Shown here: in pieces, positions 1 through 7,648 of the stretch
Layout: each line of letters starts with the position of its first letter
Numbering within the stretch: position 1 is the stretch's first letter
NCBI RefSeq assembly: GCF_008244685.1
Contig: NZ_VTFT01000001.1
Location: forward strand, 1,033,248 to 1,097,247
Direction of reading: 5' to 3'
Length of the DNA: 64,000 nucleotides
Origin: Luteimonas viscosa
GTDB taxonomy: Bacteria; Pseudomonadota; Gammaproteobacteria; Xanthomonadales; Xanthomonadaceae
Made by a program: the position numbers and the translations under genes
The notes under the pieces: model-generated
Seen by the model: the letters and a program-made list of their open reading frames with translations, nothing else
Database searches by the model: none
Told to the model about the DNA's origin: nothing

Positions 1-2
1 GC

Positions 3-1943
3 GTTGACCCGCAGCCGCTCTCGCCCGCGGCGCGTGCCTGGTCGCTTGCCGCGGGCGCGGCCTGCCTGCTGCCGCTGCTGCCGCAACTGCCCGCGCCGGT
101 CGCGATCGGCAGCGTCGCGATGGCGCTGGCGATCGGCACGCTGTCCTGGTGGCGGCCGCTCCCCGGCTGGTTGCGCATGCTGCTCGCGCTGGCGCTGGTC
201 GCGGCGGTACTGTCCATGTTCGGTTTCGCGCTGGGCCGCGACGTCGCCTGCGCGCTGCTCGCGGTGATGCTGGCATTCAAGCCCGGCGAACTGGTCACGT
301 TGCGCGATGCGCGCAGCCTGGTCGGCTTCGCGCTGTTCGCGCCGTTCTCCACGTTCCTGCTCGACCAAGGCCCGCTTTCGCTGCTGCTGGGCCTGGTGGG
401 CGCGACCCTGGCGCTGGTCGCGCTGCTGCAACTGTCCGAGGAAGAGTCGGGCGATGCGGCACCGATCCGGCCGTGGCGGCGCGTGTCCACCGTGCTGCGC
501 CTGGTCGCGATCGGACTGCCGCTGGCCCTGGTGGCCTTCTGGCTGTTCCCACGGATCGGGTCGCCGTTGTGGGGAGTACCGGAACGCGTGCTGGCGCGAC
601 CCGGCCTGTCGGACGAGATGACGCCAGGCGAATGGCTCGACTTGATGAATGACGACCGGCCGGCGCTGCGCGTGAGTTTCTTCGGCACTGTGCCTTCGAC
701 CTCTCAGATGTACTGGCGTGGCCCGGTGCTGATGGACTACGACGGTCGGAGCTGGACGCGTTCGCGTTGGCTCAGCGACCTCCCCGTGCCCGCCACCACC
801 CGTGGGCCGGTGGCCTGGGACTACGAGGTGGAAGTAGAGCCCACCGAACGGCGCACCCTGGTCGCGCTGGAACTGCCCCTTGCCGTGCCCGTCGGGGCCC
901 GGGTTGCATGGGATCACGTGCTGCAGTCCGATGTGCCGCTGGGACGGGTGACCCGCTGGCGCATGCGCGCGTCGCCGCCGAGCACATTCGAGCCGCAGTT
1001 GCCCGCCTTGTTCCGCCAGAACGCCCTGCGCCTGCCTGAGGGCTACAACCCGCGCACGGTCGCGCTCGCGCGGCAGTGGCGTCGCGAAGTTGGCGCCGAG
1101 AACGATGTGGCCGTGGTCGACCGCGCCATGCGAATGATCCGCAACGAATTCGGCTATACGCTCAGCACCCCGTTGCCGGGACGCCACGCCGCGGACGAAT
1201 TCCTGTTCGACTGGAAGCAGGGCTTCTGCGAGCACTTCAGTTCGGCGTTCGTGATCCTGATGCGCGCGGCCGGTATCCCGTCGCGCGTGGTGACCGGTTA
1301 CGTCGGAGGAGACCGCAATCCGATCGGCGATTATTGGATCGTCCGCAACGAAGATGCCCACGCGTGGGCAGAGGTCTGGCTCGATGGCCGCGGCTGGGTG
1401 CGGGTCGACCCGACCGCCGCGGTCGCGCCCGAGCGCATCTACGACACCATCGACGACCGCACCGACGGCGGTGGCTTCGGCGGGCTGCCGGGCGTCACCC
1501 CCATGCTCGACCTCGGAGACTGGCTGCGACGCGGCTGGAACGACCTCGTGCTCGGCTTCGATGCCGCGCGACAGCTGGCGATCCTGCGACCGATCGGCCT
1601 GGACCGGACCGGTGCGCGAGGCCTGGTGGGCCTGTTCGGCGCCTGCGCCGTCCTCGCGCTGGGCTGGATGCTGTGGCTGACCGCACGTGCCGAGCGCAGT
1701 GGCGATCCCGTGGTGCGGGCCTGGCGTCGGCTCGGGGCGCGCTACGCCCGTTTCGGCCTGGCCCGCGAAGCCCACGAGCCGGCGCAGCAGTGGGCACGGC
1801 GCGTGGCCGCGGCCCGGCCCGCCGATGCCGAGGCCCTGCTCGCACTCAGCGCGCGTTTCGCGAAATGGCGCTACGCTCCGCGCATCGATGCGGACGACCC
1901 GCGTCCGCTGATCCGCGACCTGCGCAGGTACCGCCCCGCATGA
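3..1943 (+). CDS. TgpA-type membrane transglutaminase, 5' end cut by window
   Basis: The reading frame is open to the first base of the window, so the N-terminus is missing. Numbering from the first visible codon, the first ~160 residues are hydrophobic membrane segments. A periplasmic transglutaminase core follows with the triad Cys409 (GFCEHFSS), His453 (DAHAWAEV) and Asp469 (RVDPT). One more membrane helix lies at about 540-560, followed by a cytoplasmic tail. This is the DUF3488/transglutaminase (TgpA) architecture. Family knowledge: such proteins usually follow MoxR-ATPase and DUF58 genes, which would lie outside the window. The physiological substrate is unknown. An in-frame ATG at 120 exists but would remove membrane helices, so I do not take it as the start. 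Confidence 0.88.
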   Translation, partial: VDPQPLSPAARAWSLAAGAACLLPLLPQLPAPVAIGSVAMALAIGTLSWWRPLPGWLRMLLALALVAAVLSMFGFALGRDVACALLAVMLAFKPGELVTLRDARSLVGFALFAPFSTFLLDQGPLSLLLGLVGATLALVALLQLSEEESGDAAPIRPWRRVSTVLRLVAIGLPLALVAFWLFPRIGSPLWGVPERVLARPGLSDEMTPGEWLDLMNDDRPALRVSFFGTVPSTSQMYWRGPVLMDYDGRSWTRSRWLSDLPVPATTRGPVAWDYEVEVEPTERRTLVALELPLAVPVGARVAWDHVLQSDVPLGRVTRWRMRASPPSTFEPQLPALFRQNALRLPEGYNPRTVALARQWRREVGAENDVAVVDRAMRMIRNEFGYTLSTPLPGRHAADEFLFDWKQGFCEHFSSAFVILMRAAGIPSRVVTGYVGGDRNPIGDYWIVRNEDAHAWAEVWLDGRGWVRVDPTAAVAPERIYDTIDDRTDGGGFGGLPGVTPMLDLGDWLRRGWNDLVLGFDAARQLAILRPIGLDRTGARGLVGLFGACAVLALGWMLWLTARAERSGDPVVRAWRRLGARYARFGLAREAHEPAQQWARRVAAARPADAEALLALSARFAKWRYAPRIDADDPRPLIRDLRRYRPA

Positions 1944-1966
1944 ACCGTCCCCACGGAGCCGCCGCC

Positions 1967-2452
1967 ATGACCGTCCGCCTCCTAGTACCCGCCACGGCGA
2001 TCCTGCTGCTGGCCGCCTGCGCTTCCCAGCCCAGGCCGCTGCAGGGCGATTACAGCGAGGCCACCCCGCACGCGATGATGCAGTCCGAGGCCAGCGGCAC
2101 GCCGGTGCGCTGGGGCGGCCGCATCGTGCAGGTGGAACCGCGCGCGGACGAGACCTGCTTCGAGATGATCTCCACGCGCCTGACCACGACGGGCCGGCCG
2201 TACTGGGCCAGCGACGACACCAACGGCCGCTTCATCGCCTGCCGTGCAGGCTTCTACGACCCGGCGGTGTTCGAGGTCAACCGCGAAGTCACGTTCACCG
2301 GCAGCGTCAGCGGCTACGAGACCCGCCGCATCGGCGAGTACGACTACCGCTTCCCCAGGATCGCCGCCGATGTCGTCTACCTGTGGCCCAAGCGCGAGCC
2401 GGTCAACATCATCACCCGGCCCGAGCCGTGGCCGTGGTGGGGCTGGTGGTGA
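1967..2452 (+). CDS. Slp-family outer membrane lipoprotein
   Basis: 161 residues with a lipoprotein signal peptide ending in LLLAAC, so it should be lipidated at that Cys and sent to the outer membrane. The mature part (VRWGGRIVQVEP, VTFTGSVSG, FPRIAADVVYLWP) matches the Slp/YeaY family, linked to stationary phase or starvation in E. coli. The C-terminus is Trp-rich. Start: an in-frame ATG at 1940 overlaps the stop of the transglutaminase, but the ATG at 1967 has a GGAG about 8 nt upstream and gives a normal signal peptide, so I prefer it. It is probably cotranscribed with the upstream gene. Confidence 0.82.
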   Translation: MTVRLLVPATAILLLAACASQPRPLQGDYSEATPHAMMQSEASGTPVRWGGRIVQVEPRADETCFEMISTRLTTTGRPYWASDDTNGRFIACRAGFYDPAVFEVNREVTFTGSVSGYETRRIGEYDYRFPRIAADVVYLWPKREPVNIITRPEPWPWWGWW

Positions 2453-2504
2453 GAGGAGCCGTGACTGGAGGATTACCAGCCTACGGCTGTTGAAAAGCTT
2501 TTGG

Positions 2505-2583
2505 TGATTCGTGCTTGGTGAAAGCAGTTCGCAGGCGCTGCTTTTTTCGAATCACGAATCACGAATCACCAATCACCAATCAC
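2505..2583. repeat. Heptamer repeat module 1 (slp/hit gap)
   Basis: A left arm with GGTGATTCGTG and a right arm of tandem AATCACG/AATCACC heptamers are reverse complements of each other. They enclose the terminator hairpin at 2521-2547. The same modular design (GATTSGK array, variable core, AATCACS array) recurs in six other gaps of this window. Confidence 0.75.
2521..2547. terminator. Terminator between slp and the HIT gene
   Basis: AAAGCAG at 2521-2527 pairs with CTGCTTT at 2538-2544, with a 10-nt loop and a run of six T on the plus strand. It lies between two convergent genes, so it mainly ends the transglutaminase/slp transcript. The upstream A run gives some bidirectional character. Confidence 0.65.
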
Positions 2584-2588
2584 CGCTT

Positions 2589-2930
2589 TCACGCCCCGAA
2601 CCGCCCCAGCGCCGCGCCCGCCAGCAGGTGCAGGTGGATCTGGAACACGGTCTGTCCGCCGTCGCCGTTGCAGTTCATGACGATGCGGTAGCCGTCCTCG
2701 TCGAAACCCTGCGCCTTCGCATAGGCCGCGGCCGCCAGCGCGAGACGGCCGACCACCTCCGGCCTGTCCGCGGGCACCTCGTTCAGGGTCGCGAACGTTT
2801 CCTTCGGCACGAACAGCACATGCACCGGCGCCTGCGGCGAAATGTCGCGGAAGCCGATCACGTGCTCGTCCTCGAACACGATGTCGGCGGGAATCTCGCG
2901 GCGGATGATCTTGTGGAAGAGGGTGGGCAT
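2589..2930 (-). CDS. HIT-family (HinT-like) nucleotide-binding protein
   Basis: 113 residues, close to bacterial HinT. The N-terminal FHKIIRREIPADIVFEDE and central GFRDISPQAPVH are typical of these purine-nucleoside phosphoramidate hydrolases. The C-terminal histidine triad reads QTVFQIHLHLLAG: the second and third His are present, including the nucleophile position, but the first triad His is Gln. E. coli HinT and human HINT1 have His there. It is the last gene of the minus-strand dnaX-ybaB-recR cluster, separated from recR by a heptamer repeat module. Confidence 0.88.
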   Translation of the reverse strand: MPTLFHKIIRREIPADIVFEDEHVIGFRDISPQAPVHVLFVPKETFATLNEVPADRPEVVGRLALAAAAYAKAQGFDEDGYRIVMNCNGDGGQTVFQIHLHLLAGAALGRFGA

Positions 2931-2936
2931 GGGGGG

Positions 2937-3105
2937 AGCCGTGATTGGTGATTGGTGATTGGTGATTCGGGATTCGGGATTCGGGATTCGGGATTCGGGA
3001 ACTTGATCGGAGATCGGAAATCCGTGTCCGGCTCGCGTCGTGCAGAAGGCGCCGGCTTCGCTCTTTCAAATCACGAATCACGAATCACCAATCACGAATC
3101 ACCGC
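2937..3105. repeat. Heptamer repeat module 2 (hit/recR gap)
   Basis: This is the clearest module. The left arm is three GATTGGT units then about five GATTCGG units; a core of roughly 70 nt follows; the right arm has five AATCAC(G/C) units. The arms can pair, so RNA from either strand could form a long interrupted hairpin between the two genes. Confidence 0.85.
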
Positions 3106-3701
3106 CCCTCAACCATCTCGCTGCGCGAGCCGAACGCATGCGACAGGGTGCCGCGATCGACGTACTCGAGTTCCCCGCCCAGCGGCACACCATGCGCCAG
3201 CCGGCTCGGGCGCGCGCCATGCTGTCGCGAAAGCTGGGCCAGGTAATGCGCGGTGGCCTCGCCTTCCACGGTGGGGTTGGTGGCGATGATCAGCTCCTGC
3301 ACCTGCCCTTCCTGCAACCGGTCGGCCAGCCGGTCCAGGCCGATCTCGCGCGGACCGATGCCGTCGAGCGGGCTCAGCCGGCCCTGCAGCACGAAGTAGA
3401 GGCCGCGGTAGCCGGTCGCCTGCTCGATCGCGAGCCGGTCGGCGGCCGATTCGACAACGCACAGCTGGTGCGCATCGCGCGCGGCGCTGGCGCAGATGGC
3501 GCAGACCTCGGTTTCGCTGAAGTCGCGGCAACGCGCGCAGTGGCCGACGCGTTCCACCGCCTCGGACAGCGTCGATGCCAGCCGTCGCCCACCCTCACGC
3601 TCGCGCTCGAGCACGTGGTAGGCCATGCGCTGCGCGGTCTTCTGGCCGACGCCCGGCAGGATCCGGAAGGCTTCGATCAGTTGTTCGAGGAGGGAAGACA
3701 T
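3099..3701 (-). CDS. recR: Recombination mediator RecR
   Basis: 200 residues, the usual RecR length. An N-terminal helix-hairpin-helix ([16 protein letters not shown]) is followed by a four-Cys zinc finger (CARC near 54-57 and CAIC near 67-70) and a Toprim domain ending in NPTVEGE. RecR works with RecF and RecO to load RecA on gapped DNA. Its place in line with ybaB and dnaX is the widely conserved dnaX-ybaB-recR order. The right arm of repeat module 2 runs up to its stop codon. Confidence 0.96.
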   Translation of the reverse strand: MSSLLEQLIEAFRILPGVGQKTAQRMAYHVLEREREGGRRLASTLSEAVERVGHCARCRDFSETEVCAICASAARDAHQLCVVESAADRLAIEQATGYRGLYFVLQGRLSPLDGIGPREIGLDRLADRLQEGQVQELIIATNPTVEGEATAHYLAQLSRQHGARPSRLAHGVPLGGELEYVDRGTLSHAFGSRSEMVEGR

Positions 3702-3705
3702 CGGC

Positions 3706-3820
3706 AGGTCGTGGTTGGTGACGACCAGCTTGCGGTCGTTGAGAAGCGTCTCGTGACGGGTAAGGCCAGACTCGCTGCGGTGTCTCGCTTTTTCGAATCA
3801 CCAATCACCAATCACGGCTC
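3706..3820. repeat. Heptamer repeat module 3 (recR/ybaB gap)
   Basis: The left arm is short (GGTTGGTGACGACC). A core of about 70 nt contains GAGAAGCGTCTCGTGACGGG. The right arm is three heptamers (AATCACC, AATCACC, AATCACG) just before the ybaB stop codon. It has the same design as modules 1 and 2. Confidence 0.65.
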
Positions 3821-3821
3821 C

Positions 3822-4142
3822 TCAGAACGGCAGCTTCATCCCCGGTGGCAACGGCATGCCGGCCGTGGCGCCGGCCATCTTCTCCTTCGAGACGGCGTCG
3901 ATCTTGTTGGAGGCGTCGTTGAAGGCGGCCGCGATCAGGTCCTCGGCCATTTCCGGATCGGACAGGACGCTCGGGTCGATCCGGACCTTGCGGCACTCCT
4001 TGGCACCGGACAGGGTCACGGTGACCATGCCGCCGCCGGCGCTGCCGTCGACTTCGAGTTCGGCGATTTCCTGCTGCACGCGCTGCATGTTTTCCTGCAT
4101 TTTCTGCGCCTGCTGCATCAACTGGGCGATGTTTCCACGCAT
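3822..4142 (-). CDS. ybaB: YbaB/EbfC nucleoid-associated protein
   Basis: 106 residues. The N-terminal helix starts [20 protein letters not shown], and the core contains [19 protein letters not shown]. Both are characteristic of the YbaB/EbfC DNA-binding family, a small dimer tied to nucleoid organisation and recombination. It starts 9 nt after the dnaX stop, so the two are almost certainly cotranscribed. Confidence 0.94.
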   Translation of the reverse strand: MRGNIAQLMQQAQKMQENMQRVQQEIAELEVDGSAGGGMVTVTLSGAKECRKVRIDPSVLSDPEMAEDLIAAAFNDASNKIDAVSKEKMAGATAGMPLPPGMKLPF

Positions 4143-4151
4143 GGGCGTTCT

Positions 4152-5957
4152 CTAGCCTTCTTCGTAGGGTCGGATGGAATCGGGGACGAGCCTGGCGCCC
4201 TGCTGCTGCATCAGCCGCTGCACGTTCGGGTCGGCCAGGAACGCGTTCTCCGCGGCGGCCTGGCGCGCTTCGCGCTGGCGTGCGTTGCGTGCGTGCAGGG
4301 TCTCGCCGGCGGCAGGCACGTCGTCGTCGAAACGGATCTGCGGCGCGATACCGAGCGCCGGCGCCAGTGCGCCCGCCAGTTGCGAGACCAGGAACGGCGT
4401 CTTCAGGTGGTCGTCGCTGGCGGGCAGCGAGAGGCGCAGCACACCCGCTTCCCAGCCCGCGAACGCGGCATGCGCGGCGAGTTCCCGCACCGGTCCGCGC
4501 AGGGCGAGGTCGGCGACCAAGTCCAGCCAGCCGGCTGCGTCGAGCGGGCGCGGCGGGGTGCGAGCACCGGCATCAGCGGCATCGGGCCGCGCGATCCGGG
4601 TCGGAGTCTCGGCTTCGGGCGCTGACTCCAGGCCCGAAGCGGCAGCCCCGGCCACGCCGGGCCGCGCTGCGCGCGGTGCATCGATCACCCGCGCCTCCGC
4701 GGGCACCCCGGCTTGCGTGGCAGCACCGCCGGCCGCGGCGGACGCCGGCGTCGGCGCAGGCCCGCCCGCCGCGTCCGCCAGGTCCGAATCCAGCGCGGCG
4801 CGCGCGGCGGCAGCCGCCGAACCCCTCGCACGGGGCTGGCCCGGAGCGGCGGGCGCGGCGATCACCTGCCCTGCGCCCTCGACCGGCCGGAACGCCAGCA
4901 TCCGCAGCAGGCTCATCTCGAATCCGGCGCGCGGGCTCGGCGCCAGCGGCAGGTCGCGCCGACCGCCCAGCGCCATCTGGTACCAGAGCTGCACCAGTTC
5001 CGGCCGCAGCGCCGAAGCCAGCGCCTCGACGTCGAAGCCGTCGCCCTCGGCCGCCGCGGCGGGCACGAGCTGCTTCACCTGGATCCGGTGCAGGGCCCCG
5101 GCCAGCGCATCGAGCACGCCGGCCCAGTCGGGCGAGACTTCCGCCAGCGTCGCTACTTCCGCCATGAGCCGCTCGCCGTCCCCCGTCGACAGCGCCTCGA
5201 GCAGCGCGCCGATGCGGGTGCGGTCGACCGTGCCCAGCATCTTTCCCACCACCTCGTCCGACAGCGCGCCGCCGGCGTAGGCGATCGCCTGGTCGAGCAG
5301 CGACAGGCCATCGCGCAGGCTGCCATCGGCGGCCTTCGCCAGCTGGCGGATCGCGCCCGGCTCGGCGTCGATGCCCTCGGCAGCGAGGATCATCTCGATC
5401 TGGCCGCGGATCTGCTCCTCGTCCAGGCGCTTGAGGTTGAACTGCAGGCAGCGCGACAGCACCGTGACCAGCAGCTTTTCCGGATCGGTGGTCGCGAACA
5501 GGAACTTCACGTGCCCCGGCGGCTCCTCCAGCGTCTTGAGCAGCGCGTTGAACGCCGGCTTCGACAGCATGTGGACTTCGTCGATCAGGTAGACCTTGTA
5601 GCGGCCGCGCGAGGGCATGTACTGCGCGTTGTCGATCAGGTCGCGGACGTTGTCTACGCCGGTGTTGGAGGCGGCGTCGATCTCGAGCAGGTCGATGTAG
5701 CGGCCGGCGTCGATCGCCAGGCAGGTCTCGCACTGGCCGCAGGGATCGGCGCCGGTGCCGGTCTCGCAGTTCAGGCTCTTGGCGAAGATGCGGGCGATGG
5801 TGGTCTTGCCCACGCCGCGGGTGCCGGTGAACAGGTAGGCGTGGTGCACGCGGCCCGAATCGAGCGCATTGGACAGCGCCCGGACCACGTGTTCCTGGCC
5901 CACCAGCTCGGCGAACCGCTTGGGGCGCCACTTGCGGGCGAGGACGAGGTACGACAT
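4152..5957 (-). CDS. dnaX: DNA polymerase III subunit gamma/tau
   Basis: 601 residues. The AAA+ clamp-loader domain has Walker A GTRGVGKT (45-52), a zinc module (Cys64, 73, 76, 79), DEVH (126-129) and the SRC sensor (168-170). A long Ala/Pro-rich linker follows, then a tau-like C-terminal domain. Start: MSYLVLARKW is the canonical N-terminus; the frame stays open 62 codons further upstream into REP DNA without similarity. I saw no A-rich slippery heptamer of the E. coli type, so gamma, if made, would need another mechanism. It heads the dnaX-ybaB-recR-hit minus-strand unit. Confidence 0.96.
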   Translation of the reverse strand: MSYLVLARKWRPKRFAELVGQEHVVRALSNALDSGRVHHAYLFTGTRGVGKTTIARIFAKSLNCETGTGADPCGQCETCLAIDAGRYIDLLEIDAASNTGVDNVRDLIDNAQYMPSRGRYKVYLIDEVHMLSKPAFNALLKTLEEPPGHVKFLFATTDPEKLLVTVLSRCLQFNLKRLDEEQIRGQIEMILAAEGIDAEPGAIRQLAKAADGSLRDGLSLLDQAIAYAGGALSDEVVGKMLGTVDRTRIGALLEALSTGDGERLMAEVATLAEVSPDWAGVLDALAGALHRIQVKQLVPAAAAEGDGFDVEALASALRPELVQLWYQMALGGRRDLPLAPSPRAGFEMSLLRMLAFRPVEGAGQVIAAPAAPGQPRARGSAAAAARAALDSDLADAAGGPAPTPASAAAGGAATQAGVPAEARVIDAPRAARPGVAGAAASGLESAPEAETPTRIARPDAADAGARTPPRPLDAAGWLDLVADLALRGPVRELAAHAAFAGWEAGVLRLSLPASDDHLKTPFLVSQLAGALAPALGIAPQIRFDDDVPAAGETLHARNARQREARQAAAENAFLADPNVQRLMQQQGARLVPDSIRPYEEG

Positions 5958-6067
5958 TCGCCCATTGTGCCGCGCCCCGGGAAAATCTGCCTGTCCGGGC
6001 ACGGAACGCGCTGCTCGCGCGGGAAGCGTCCCTTCGCATGAGCCGACGCGCTCGACTCCGCGGCATT

Positions 6068-6335
6068 CCCCGGATGCGGCTGCGGCCTTATCCGGGCTAC
6101 GCGGCGCGGGTGACACGGCGTAGCCCGGGTAAGCGCAGCGCACCCGGGGCTAGGTGGCATTCCCGGATGCGGCCTGCGGCCTTATCCGGGCTACGCGGCG
6201 TGGGTGACACGGCGTAGCCCGGGTAAGCGCAGCGCACCCGGGGAGCGGCGGCGTTCCCGGATGCGGCCTGCGGCCTTATCCGGGCTACGCGGCGCGGGAC
6301 ACGGCCGTAGCCCGGGTAAGCGCAGCGCACCCGGG
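6068..6335. repeat. Three inverted pairs of GTAG-type REP elements
   Basis: Six palindromic units are arranged as three head-to-head pairs. The plus-strand units (6120-6149, 6214-6243, 6307-6335) read GTAGCCCGGGT, AAGCGCAGCGC, ACCCGGG: a GTAG tetranucleotide followed by a CCCGGGT/ACCCGGG stem. The minus-strand units (complements of 6068-6100, 6161-6194, 6256-6288) read GTAGCCCGGAT, a loop, then ATCCGGG. The pair period is about 93 nt. The GTAG head plus hairpin is the signature of REPs mobilised by RAYT transposases in Xanthomonadaceae. No RAYT gene is present here. Confidence 0.85.
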
Positions 6336-6456
6336 ATGCCCGGGCGACAGCCACCCCTTCGGGCGGGCGAGGCGGCAGGCTCGATGCGCTCGCCGACGCC
6401 GGGCTTCCCGATCGCCCCCGAGCTGAACTCGTCGGCCCGGGAAAGCCACCTGCGAC

Positions 6457-6485
6457 TCGCTTTAACGCCACGCGCCCGCTAAAAT
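6457..6485 (+). promoter_or_regulatory. Possible promoter of tRNA-Ser(GGA)
   Basis: A TAAAAT hexamer at 6480-6485 is a good -10 box, about 43 nt ahead of the mature tRNA. The region 17 nt upstream (TCGCTT) is a poor -35. GC-rich sequence follows, as is usual at stable-RNA promoters. Confidence 0.4.
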
Positions 6486-6527
6486 CACCGGTCCGATCGG
6501 CGGCCGGATGGCCGCCCGGGCGGGAAC

Positions 6528-6620
6528 GGAGAGGTGTCCGAGTGGTTGAAGGAGCACGCCTGGAAAGTGTGTAAGCGTCTAAACCGCGCTTCGGGGGTTC
6601 GAATCCCCCTCTCTCCGCCA
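6528..6620 (+). tRNA. tRNA-Ser(GGA)
   Basis: A 93-nt class II tRNA with encoded CCA. The acceptor GGAGAGG pairs with CCTCTCC. The D arm is GTCCGAGTGG, the anticodon loop CTGGAAA gives GGA, the variable arm is long, and the T arm GGGGGTTCGAATCCCCC is perfect. The sequence is close to E. coli tRNA-Ser(GGA), which reads UCC/UCU codons. Its last 20 nt, plus 6 nt downstream, are repeated exactly at 6763-6788. Confidence 0.96.
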
Positions 6621-6788
6621 GTTTCAAGCGGTGTGGTGGTTCGGGTCGCGTGGGTTTCGCCGGCGGCTTCGAAGTGGGGGTGAGAACCCCCGCGGGTTCG
6701 ACAGACCGCGGAGCGGTCTGCACGGCGAAGCCGCCCGAAGGGCGAGGCGCGCAGCGCCGAGTGAATCCCCCTCTCTCCGCCAGTTTCA
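6601..6788 (+). repeat. Duplicated tRNA-Ser 3' tail flanking a folded insert
   Basis: The 26 nt from the T loop of the tRNA to just past CCA (6601-6626) recur exactly at 6763-6788. The 136 nt between are highly structured. A 9-bp stem (6663-6671 with 6726-6734, GCGGCTTCG/CGAAGCCGC) encloses two hairpins (6676-6691, GGGGGT-GAGA-ACCCCC; 6702-6720, CAGACCG-CGGAG-CGGTCTG). A further hairpin lies at 6746-6758. No ORF is convincing. A tRNA 3' end repeated downstream is the form left by integration at a tRNA att site, but no integrase is present. Confidence 0.8.
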
Positions 6789-6789
6789 T

Positions 6790-6813
6790 GAAACGCCCCG
6801 GCAGGGGCGTTTC
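6790..6813 (+). terminator. Terminator after the tRNA-Ser locus
   Basis: GAAACGCCCC-GGCA-GGGGCGTTTC forms a strong perfect hairpin directly after the second copy of the tRNA tail. The T tract is short (TTTCACTTG). It probably ended the original tRNA transcript before the tail was duplicated. Confidence 0.6.
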
Positions 6814-6828
6814 ACTTGTCCAGTCCTA

Positions 6829-6938
6829 TGGTGGCCCCGTCGGCCCCTCGCGACGCTAGATCGAAAACCCCGCCAGGGCCGGAAGGCAGCAACGGTATCG
6901 ATCGACGCGGGTGCCGAGGCAAGCTGGCGGGGCCATCG
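6829..6938 (+). ncRNA. ffs: 4.5S signal recognition particle RNA
   Basis: The core GCCAGGGCCGGAAGGCAGCA contains the conserved GGAAGG tetraloop region and the AGCA internal loop of bacterial SRP RNA. The 5' strand GGTGGCCCC near 6830 pairs with GGGGCCATC near 6930. GACGCGGGTGCCGAGGCAAGCTGGCGGG matches the descending strand of E. coli 4.5S RNA in pattern. Length is about 108 nt. It binds Ffh and directs nascent inner-membrane proteins to FtsY. Ends were set from the terminal helix and may be a few nt off. Confidence 0.92.
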
Positions 6939-7067
6939 CCATTGCGGAAGCTGTGTACGGCTGCCACCCACTCGCCGGCCCCTGGCGGCGGTGATGTTGG
7001 GCACGCCGGCACCCTGCCCGCTGCGCGGGGAATCACCAGGCCTGGAACCGGGCCAAGCCACAACCCC

Positions 7068-7613
7068 TCACCGGGCCCCGGACGCGAGCTCCACGCTCGG
7101 CTTGCCGTCCTGCTGGCTGAACACGAACGCATACGACAATCGCAACGCGACCGGGGTTTCCACCGCGTCGGGTTCGGCACAGGCGTCGTCCACGCCGCGG
7201 CCGTCGGGCATGCGGCAGACCAGCGCGGGGTCGTAGCGCCACAGCCGTACCGCCTGCCCGACCGCGGCGGCGAAGCGGGCCGCGTGCGACGCCTCGGGCA
7301 CGCGGCAGCCGTCGTCGCTGCGGGGCGACACGGCGGTGACGGTTCCATCGCTGCCGATGTCGACTTCCACGCACAGCTCCAGCGGCGGCAGGCGCAGCGC
7401 CAGGACATCCGGCGGATACGCGGGCATCGGCGACTCCAGCAACTGCGGGAAGACGAACGCCTGGCTGGAATCGAGCTGCATGCGCGTCGCGCCCGCGGGA
7501 GGCGGCACCAGTGCCACGTCCACCTTCGCCACCGGCTCGGGCGGGTCCGCCGGCAGGGTCCGGCACCCGGCAACGCAGGCCAGGCCGAGGAACATCAGCA
7601 GATGGGCGCGCAT
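7068..7613 (-). CDS. Putative lipoprotein, TonB-C-like segment
   Basis: 181 residues. The signal peptide MRAHLLMFLGLACVAGC has a lipobox (VAGC). Residues ~60-100 (PAYPPDVLALRLPPL, VEVDIGSDGTVTAVSP) resemble the strand pattern of TonB C-terminal domains, without the usual TM helix and Pro-rich linker. I do not recognise a defined family. The frame is open far upstream, but the ATG at 7613 is where the signal peptide begins. It is downstream of, and probably cotranscribed with, the propeller gene. Confidence 0.65.
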   Translation of the reverse strand: MRAHLLMFLGLACVAGCRTLPADPPEPVAKVDVALVPPPAGATRMQLDSSQAFVFPQLLESPMPAYPPDVLALRLPPLELCVEVDIGSDGTVTAVSPRSDDGCRVPEASHAARFAAAVGQAVRLWRYDPALVCRMPDGRGVDDACAEPDAVETPVALRLSYAFVFSQQDGKPSVELASGAR

Positions 7614-7648
7614 CGGGATTCTCCTTCCATGGTGTGGGGCTCCGCCTG

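Larger units (their letters stand above)
5958..6527. other. Gene-free gap with REP cluster, dnaX/tRNA-Ser
   Basis: 570 nt without a convincing gene. It holds the dnaX leader, the GTAG REP array at 6068-6335, GC-rich sequence of no recognised function, and the likely tRNA promoter near 6480. Long open frames cross it only because the repeats lack stop codons. Confidence 0.7.

Noticed and set aside
2952..4625. 557-codon plus-strand ORF opposite recR, ybaB and dnaX
   Set aside because: It is the complement of three clear genes; GC-rich DNA commonly leaves such antisense frames open.
4152..5957. Programmed frameshift in dnaX
   Set aside because: I looked for an A-rich slippery heptamer and found none; the gamma form is not supported here.
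6097..6789. Minus-strand 230-codon ORF across REPs and tRNA-Ser
   Set aside because: It runs through REP palindromes and an intact tRNA; its translation is just the repeats read as protein.
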